From: Blastobasis lacticolella
Taxonomy: Eukaryota > Arthropoda > Insecta > Lepidoptera > Blastobasidae
Assembly (NCBI GenBank): GCA_905147135.1
Contig: LR990061.1
Span: 6,300,026 to 6,364,025 of the forward strand
DNA length: 64,000 nucleotides
Direction: 5' to 3'
The notes under the pieces were generated by a model. It searched no databases and was not told where the DNA came from. It worked only from the letters and a program-made list of their open reading frames with translations. The position numbers and the translations under genes are program-made. The number at the start of each line of letters is the position of its first letter. Within the stretch, counting starts at the first letter, position 1. This document shows positions 57,990-64,000 of this stretch, piece by piece.

Positions 57990-58305
57990 GTTAATGTCCC
58001 GGTTGTGCTCTCGCACACGAGACCTCAGGGTCCGCCTTAACCATGATCCAGGATTAGGCAGATCCGGTAATTACAGTGGAGCTAATGCCATCTGACTACG
58101 TCAACCTGACCAGATTGATCATGGTTACATATTCAGTCGTCTGAATGTGCAGGTTTCATCGCGATGTTTTCCCTCACTGTAAGAGCATTGGTTAGTGTTC
58201 AATTAATGTAGGTAACTCATTAGAAACTCAGAAAAGACTCATTGGTACATGGCTGCACTGGGGTTTGAACCAGTTACCTCTCGCTTACGTCAGACACCTC
58301 TTATT
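57990..58305 (-). mobile_element. SINE family B, near full length
   Basis: Minus-strand body intact in order; head with GGTTCAAACCCC. At 58320-58375 a fragment of the family B 3' end (ACAGCACAACCAGGATAATG plus a GAT-rich tail) follows in the opposite orientation. Confidence 0.8.
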
Positions 58306-58375
58306 ACCTATATATCTTACGCGCGCGACAGCACAACCAGGATAATGACGCCGATATGATAATGATGATATCGCG

Positions 58376-59099
58376 CCGCGTACTAAACTCGCAATTGATT
58401 AGAACCTTCTGTGCCCTAAGTATGCCCAGTTACTGTGTTTCTGAATACGTTTAAACATGTTTCGTCTTCTCTGGCAGCTATTCCGCTACCGCTTATGTAA
58501 TATCTCACCTGCCTTAAAACTGAGATGGCAGTTAAACCCCATAATAATTATTCTGATGGGAGTTTTTTCGACTTCAATAGTGTATTGAAAAATCCCTATT
58601 TACAGATCAGGTAAGTATGTGTAAAAGGTTTATGTATTTATTTAAGGGCTACTTTTATGACTTGCTCCTTCAAAGGGTTACATACCAACCTTTTTTTTCT
58701 TTAATGTGAGACAGCTATAATATAAGGGCGAGGCTAATTAGCAAGGGAGGGGGAATTAGCAAGTATCGCAGTGTATTAGAAGAAAAAGCAAGAGTAGTCT
58801 GTCATTATTGCTAATGATGACTCTTCTTTAAGTCAGATTATTTATTTATACAATTAAAACTACATAAAGATAAAGATAAACGATTGAAACAAGTAATTTC
58901 CCCGCATTCTTTAATAACTTTATAACCATATCTACTGATTTTGTAAAAAGGAAAATGCTGTATTATTACTTTATCTTCTCCCTGTATGTACTACTACTTC
59001 TACTTATCTACTATTGTTTCCAGAATTTCTTTCGTAATGGAGTTAGGTGCTTTTTTACTGGAGGAGCGAGATGGCGCGAGGACGGACAGAAATTGAAAT
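58376..59099. other. Gene-free stretch
   Basis: AT-rich; nothing recognised. Confidence 0.35.
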
Positions 59100-59857
59100 T
59101 AGTGATGGGACTCGAATCGAAAATTAGTATTCGAATCAGTTTGAATCATCTGACAAAAGGTCTAATCATGATTCGAATTGATTGATGATTCGAATCGACA
59201 TGATGGTCCGAATCAATTCGAATAGATATAAATAAATAAAAATACGTTGTTGAAAGCTTAGATAGATCTAATTGTGAATTTACTTTACCTCAGGAAAATT
59301 CGACAAAAATATGTGGGGGAATATGGGATTGATATACCAAAAGTTTAATTACAATTTAAATTACAATTTACAATTATACAATATATAATTACATACTAAA
59401 ACTACATATAAATAAAAACCTTAAAATTACTTAAATAGGTAAAAAATTTGCCCCAAGTCCCCTGAATACGGAAAAGTCCCCAGAAGGCTGGCCGCGTTGC
59501 CCCGCTGGATGGCGAGGCTTATACGCTGTCCTTACTTTCATTTACTTTACCTTATTGAACTCAAGGAATTTTTACGAGAAAATCTTAGTTTAAAACGAAA
59601 AATACTAGAATAATCCCTATTGTCTCAACTAAAAGGTGAGTTTGTCGAGCAATGAAAGATTTGAATCAAAGAAATTGATTCGAATCAGCTCGCGGATTCG
59701 AATCAGATCGTGGATTCGAATCAACTCAACAATACGAATCAATTCGACAGTTCGAATGAAGCGATGATTCGAATCAACATAAAATCTCATTCGAATCGAG
59801 TTTTGTCCGTCATGATTCGAATCATTCGAATCAAATGTGATTCGAGTCCCATCTCTA
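59100..59857. mobile_element. 758-bp non-autonomous hAT-like element
   Basis: TAGTGATGGGACTCGAATC (59100-59118) and GATTCGAGTCCCATCTCTA (59839-59857) are inverted with one mismatch. TAGNG-type ends are typical of hAT. The flanks ATTGAAAT (59092-59099) and GTGGAAAT (59858-59865) agree at 6 of 8, as expected for an aged 8-bp duplication. Both subterminal thirds hold many GATTCGAATC palindromes (at least nine exact TTCGAATC). I see no transposase. Confidence 0.75.
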
Positions 59858-61290
59858 GTGGAAATGTACTTAGTTCGTCAATCAATGTACATTGATTGTC
59901 GAACTAATTTTAATTCATAGGCCTCCCCCAAAACCTTCCAAGTAGGGAGCTACGTAAAACGTATCTAATTTTAGTAGGTTTAGTAGGATGTAGGATAATC
60001 TTGTAATGTAAATATATAATTAAATATGATTCCATCCATCACCCAGGTTGACGTAGGAAGGTAGGTAATGTATGCCACCAGGATAATGATAATGAATCAT
60101 TTTATACTTAGATAAGCTAATGTACCCACACGAATCGCCGCACATAGTGTATAAATGTATCATTACCGATATGAACCGAAATTGTGGGTAATATCATTGT
60201 CGTAATAGGCACCCGTAATTCGAACGATTTGGTATCCAAACCGCACGTAATCGACCCCCCTTGCCTCTTTCCAAAGGCCATGACAGAATTATCGTTTGCT
60301 GTTGAAATCAAGTTACACTGAGTGATGCTCCTAATATTTAAGGGTGATTTCCGCATGTGTAACTGCAAAAACAACTTTGTCCTCGTCGATAAAGGGGAAA
60401 ACTAATGTCAAATCGAAGTTCATTCCTGACTGGTCAATGTGACCATAGCATTAAGTTATTTAGTCAGCAATTTCGCAATTAACTATTAGATCTGTTTGAA
60501 ATATCAATTCCTGCGTTTTGCTTTTAGATATAATAATTATTACAGTGTTAGTTGCTTGAGAATCGGATATTTGTTTGCTAACAGTCGCCTAGCTACTAAG
60601 TGCACAGTTAAGACTGTAGGCAATTTCTATTATTACGGGTAATAATTAATTAAGGTAGATTTTTGTTTTATATGACAAAATCTATTGTGATTTATCATAG
60701 TAACTGTCTACTAACCGATCTTCTAACTGATAGAATTTCTTAAAGTTTACGTACTAGCTAATAGGTACATAGGTACCTATACACATTTTACCATGTGGCA
60801 GTAAAAGCATAGTAAAGTAACTAATGTAGAAAAAAATTACTCATCTAAAAAATAATTCATCGGTTACTGAAGACTTACTTACTTACCATGATGACGTAGA
60901 GACTCAAAATGAGTTTTGCCTCCGTCAATAAGAAGCTCCATTCCACTGATTACTGAAGACTTTATAGTAAAGTACAGACAAATTCAGCAGCGACATTTCC
61001 TTGCTGGATAATCTCTCCGTTAAAAATAAGGAAAAAAATAGTTGGTAAAACCGCATTAGGTACTGCGTACTTAGATTTCATTTCAGCATGATTAAATCTA
61101 GGCCAAATATAATGCAGGCCATTAAGTTTTCTTACATAACTTTCATCATTATCATTTATTTAAGAGTTGGTGGAGCAATCGCCACTCCTCTCTCCTGTCT
61201 GCCAAACTCTTCATCTCCTTATAATCCACGGCTCTTATTTTTTCGCGCGCTTTACATAAGATAATATTAAAATAATAATTTAATCATCTT
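59858..61290. other. Gene-free stretch
   Basis: 60110-60470 is unique DNA with a 85-codon minus frame of unknown meaning. 59875-59905 has a short inverted repeat (TTCGTCAATCAATG / CATTGATTGTCGAA). Confidence 0.35.
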
Positions 61291-61475
61291 GGTGTCAATG
61301 TCCAGGTTGCGCTCTCGTTGAGCACATGAGAGCCCGGGGTCCGCCTTGACCATGATCCAGGATTTCGTAGATAATTATAGTGAGCGACCCATTTGACCAT
61401 CGTAGTCTGATCAGATTCGATCATGGTTACCATGATCGTTTCCATTTTTAGCATTCAATTGTCTGAATGTGTAGT
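61291..61475 (-). mobile_element. SINE family B, 3' part
   Basis: Minus-strand TCATGGTCAAGGCGGACCCC and AACCATGATCGAATCTGATC. It is diverged, with a local duplication of CATGATCG. Confidence 0.65.
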
Positions 61476-61894
61476 TTTACCTAATTTTCGTAATACTTAT
61501 AGATACATAGTGAAATGAGAATAACTAGTGTTCAATTATAATATCAGGAAGCAGTTATGTACGTGAAGTGGCGTGTCACACCTAGTATTGCGTTCGTAAA
61601 CCCACATGTGAAGTCGTGTGTGGTCCGGCCCGTAGGCACGACCTCTTCATTCATAAAAGGCTTTGGCTTCGGGGCTTCATCTATTACTGGAATATAATAG
61701 AATTTGAAACAGGAATGCCTGTAGGTCGATTGTAGGCACAACACGCAATATCTAGTAGGTGTATTACCTACCTGAAACTCTTGTGCTGGTTTTGAGGAGG
61801 AAATAATATATAATTTATTTTTATTATATTCTGGATGTAATGAAGAACTGAATAACTAGTTGTGTTGTCGTCCATATCTTTAATATCCTTCAAC

Positions 61895-62085
61895 CACACG
61901 AGGGCCCGGGGTCCACCTTGACTAGTCCAGGATTCGGCAGAATAGATAATTACAGTGGAGCGACTGCCATCTGACCTCCGTGACCCTGCTACTAGGGGAA
62001 CCTGAGCAGATTGGATCATGGTTACACATTCAGGCGACTGAATTTAGATTTCATCATGACGTCTTACCTCAGCTTAAGATATACT
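61895..62085 (-). mobile_element. SINE family B, body
   Basis: Minus-strand CAGGTTCCCCTAGTAGCAGG, TCACGGAGGTCAGATGGCAG and AAGGTGGACCCCGGGCCC. The head is lost; a family D scrap follows at 62096. Confidence 0.75.
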
Positions 62086-62095
62086 CATATACATA

Positions 62096-62145
62096 CATAG
62101 TATAAAATAAAGTCGTTTCCAGTTTGTGTTCCCTTTGAGGGGAAC
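62096..62145 (+). mobile_element. Family D fragment
   Basis: CATAGTATAAAATAAAGTCG followed by TTTCCAGTTTGTGTTCCC matches the family D start. Confidence 0.45.
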
Positions 62146-62664
62146 TAAATTGGGGTTTTGAACTTTTGAAAGCGTCAGCCTTTAGTAAAAAGTTCTTAGA
62201 AAATTATAAATTCAACCTCTAATTTGTAAAAGCCACTCAAAAGCTATAATCGTTTAGAGGTTCCATATAGGATTTACAGGTATCCACATCTCATAATCTA
62301 GTAAATATTATAACTGCTGCAAATTAATACCCTTATTAAAGATTTCTAAAACTAATTTCATTAAATGTGTTGTGTACTGAATGTGGTCCCTCAATCGATC
62401 GCCAAAAGTTCACTTTAAATGGAAACCATAATGGTACATATTTGAAATTTCCGTATGAGTTAGCAGCTATTAAAATTACTTGAACGATTGTAAATTGTAC
62501 TTCTAGTTTGCCAATGAAGCCATTCAAAAGTTTCATTCGATTAAAGTCCCTTAATTGAAACGTTTATCATAACAATAAATAAATTTATGTAGCATTTGGA
62601 AGTTAAATATACGAATGCTAGTCGTTTAGTCAATTATTTTACTAACGATTACTCCACCAGTGGC
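62146..62664. other. Gene-free stretch
   Basis: AT-rich, nothing recognised. Confidence 0.35.
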
Positions 62665-63076
62665 CCTAGCACAAGTGTGTCCGCGACAAAGCTCGCGCCG
62701 CGAGAGAGCGTTTGTCTCTTTCTCTCAATAAATAAATAAATAAATAATCGTGGACAAATTCACACAGCGCCATCTAGCCCCAAAGTAAGCAAAGCTTGTG
62801 TTATGGGTGCTAGATAACTGATAAACTACTTACATACTTTTTTTTTTTTTTTAAATTCATACTTATTATACATAGAACACCCAGACCCGTAACAGAAATT
62901 AAAATTCATCATTTCAATTTCTGCCCGGCCGGGAATCGAACCCGGGACCTCTTGCGTGGCAGACCGGCATGTTGACCACTGAACCACTCAAGTCGTCAAT
63001 ACTAAGACGAAAGAGATAGCAATACCTATGTCGCGCTTTTTCTCGCTTATCACGCGCGAGAGCAACTTGTGCTAGG
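62665..63076. mobile_element. Foldback element carrying a SINE A at its centre
   Basis: CCTAGCACAAGT (62665-62676) and ACTTGTGCTAGG (63065-63076) are inverted ends. Further inside, GTCTCTTTCTCTC and GACGAAAGAGATAGC pair partly on either side of the SINE at 62727-62999. Without the SINE the element would be about 140 bp. Confidence 0.65.
62727..62999 (-). mobile_element. SINE family A, full length with (ATTT)n tail
   Basis: Best full-length copy. The minus strand begins TTGACGACTTGAGTGGTTCA, with B box GGGTTCGATTCCCGGCCGGG, body CAGAAATTGAAATGATGAAT, CGGGTCTGGGTGTTC, and end GGGGCTAGATGGCGCTGTG. It runs out in an (ATTT)n-like tail at 62727-62748. It sits in the middle of an inverted-repeat element (62665-63076). 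Confidence 0.85.
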
Positions 63077-63659
63077 CCTACAGTACAGATACAGTAAAAA
63101 AAAATACAGTTTTACTTTAACCTGCGAAGACATCCTACGGTCGAGGTAACCACGCGTCTGTCTGTCTGTATAACTGCTAACTTTTCCAGCTCTGGGGAAG
63201 GATATAAACCAATTAATATCTAAATAAGCGAATGAAATCGCAAGCAAAAGCTAGTAATAACAAGTATAAAATGACTACAAAACATCTCGCTCGATCGAAA
63301 TTATCCGTGAAGCCAATTCGAGTCAAACTCGCCACCAAAGTACAATACCACTCAAATTACAACCATCTAGTGACTAGCAGATTCATTCATTCGCTCAATT
63401 ATTTCAAATCCATCACTGCGTTGCCCACCGCTGGTCTCCCACGGTACGTCGCGGTTGATATATGCGTACGCGCATACTGACGCCCGATGTGCCTAACGCC
63501 ACTTATTTAGCACTAGCATTTGAAGGCTTCGTTCAAATATCGAATAGGTAGCTCATAAATGTGGCGCGCATAGTTTTAGCGTGGGACACTTCACGTATGT
63601 AGATAGGTTGTATACCAAAAAACCGATGTTCGGGTTGGCTATTTGTAATTAAATATAGA
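63077..63659. other. Gene-free stretch
   Basis: 63215-63262 ends in CGCAAGCAAAAGCTAGT, a common moth repeat end. The rest, with an 82-codon frame, is unassigned. Confidence 0.35.
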
Positions 63660-63806
63660 CGACGCTGCGTGGGTAGGCCTTCCGCAAGGTGGACCAACGA
63701 CCTGGTAAAGATCGCAGGTACCAGCTGGATGCGGAAAGCACAGGACCGCCTTTTGTGGAGATCTCTCGGGGAGGCCTATGCCCAGCAGAGGGCGTCTTCT
63801 GGCTGA
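63660..63806 (+). pseudogene. RTE-type LINE, C-terminal remnant of ORF2
   Basis: Forty-eight codons and a stop read GRPSARWTNDLVKIAG, SWMRKAQDRLLWRSLG, EAYAQQRASSG. This matches the ending seen in RTE-clade LINEs of Lepidoptera (G-R-P-..-R-W-.-D-D-L, then W-..-L-G-E-A-Y-..-Q). The nucleotide motif GGCCTATGCCCAGCAGAGG and a short GATGAT tail follow. The reverse transcriptase core is absent, so the copy is inactive. Confidence 0.8.
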
Positions 63807-63830
63807 TATGGTGATGATATTTGTGTATAG

Positions 63831-64000
63831 ACGACCTGAGTGGGTCAGTTGGTCACGGGTTCGATTCCCGGCCGGGCAGAAACTGAAATGGCGATTTCTA
63901 TTTATTTTACGGATGTAGGTATAACAAGTACGTATTAAAAAAAATGTAAGTAGTTTATCAGTTTCCGGGCACAAGCTTAGCTTAGTTTGGGGCTAGATTG
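63831..64000 (+). mobile_element. SINE family A, running to the window edge
   Basis: ACGACCTGAGTGGGTCAGTT, then B box GGGTTCGATTCCCGGCCGGG and the body up to TTTGGGGCTAGATTG. About 25 bp of the head are deleted. The 3' end may continue beyond the window. Confidence 0.8.

Noticed and set aside
57632..57994. 120-codon plus-strand frame
   Set aside because: It begins at GTG in AT-rich DNA and gains length only from the CpG-rich island.

Overview
This window looks like nuclear DNA of a moth or butterfly (Lepidoptera). The DNA is AT-rich and crowded with short interspersed elements of lepidopteran type: tRNA-headed SINEs, a (GAT)n-tailed repeat, and 3' stubs of RTE-like and jockey/CR1-like LINEs. 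A mitochondrial nad5 fragment in it reads cleanly only with the invertebrate mitochondrial code. I see no bacterial features, CRISPR arrays, rRNA genes or convincing free-standing tRNA genes.

One host gene is well supported. A CpG-rich block at 37.5-38.1 kb on the minus strand encodes 173 residues with a Groucho-binding eh1 motif (FSILDIL) and the block TPLDALFHMTSKTFE, then a clean GT splice donor. It reads as the first coding exon of a ladybird/Lbx homeobox transcription factor. The homeobox exon is not visible to the left, so 1-37.5 kb is best read as part of a very large first intron, and 38.1-64 kb as 5' flank. This rests on family recognition and was not tested by a search.

Layout. 1-5 kb: AT-rich DNA with family C repeats, one family B SINE and two inverted copies of a small TIR element. 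5.5-13.4 kb: GC-richer unique islands that may be regulatory, a local triplication at 8.3-9.2 kb, and a SINE B with a 16-bp target-site duplication. 13.4-19.1 kb: a cluster of repeats. 19.1-37.5 kb: few repeats and mostly unique DNA. 37.5-38.5 kb: ladybird exon and CpG-rich promoter region. 38.5-64 kb: dense nested repeats, including a four-layer nest at 48.6-49.45 kb, a LINE-in-LINE nest against the mitochondrial insert at 53.6-54.2 kb, a 758-bp hAT-like element at 59.1-59.9 kb, a SINE inside a foldback element at 62.7-63.1 kb, and an RTE LINE end at 63.7 kb.

There is no operon-like cooperation to describe: one developmental regulator sits in transposon-rich flanks. I did not find a convincing new multi-gene system. 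The most unusual items are the intact-frame mitochondrial insert, the nested elements, the hAT-like element with its GATTCGAATC array, and a coding-looking block that proves to be a dispersed repeat.
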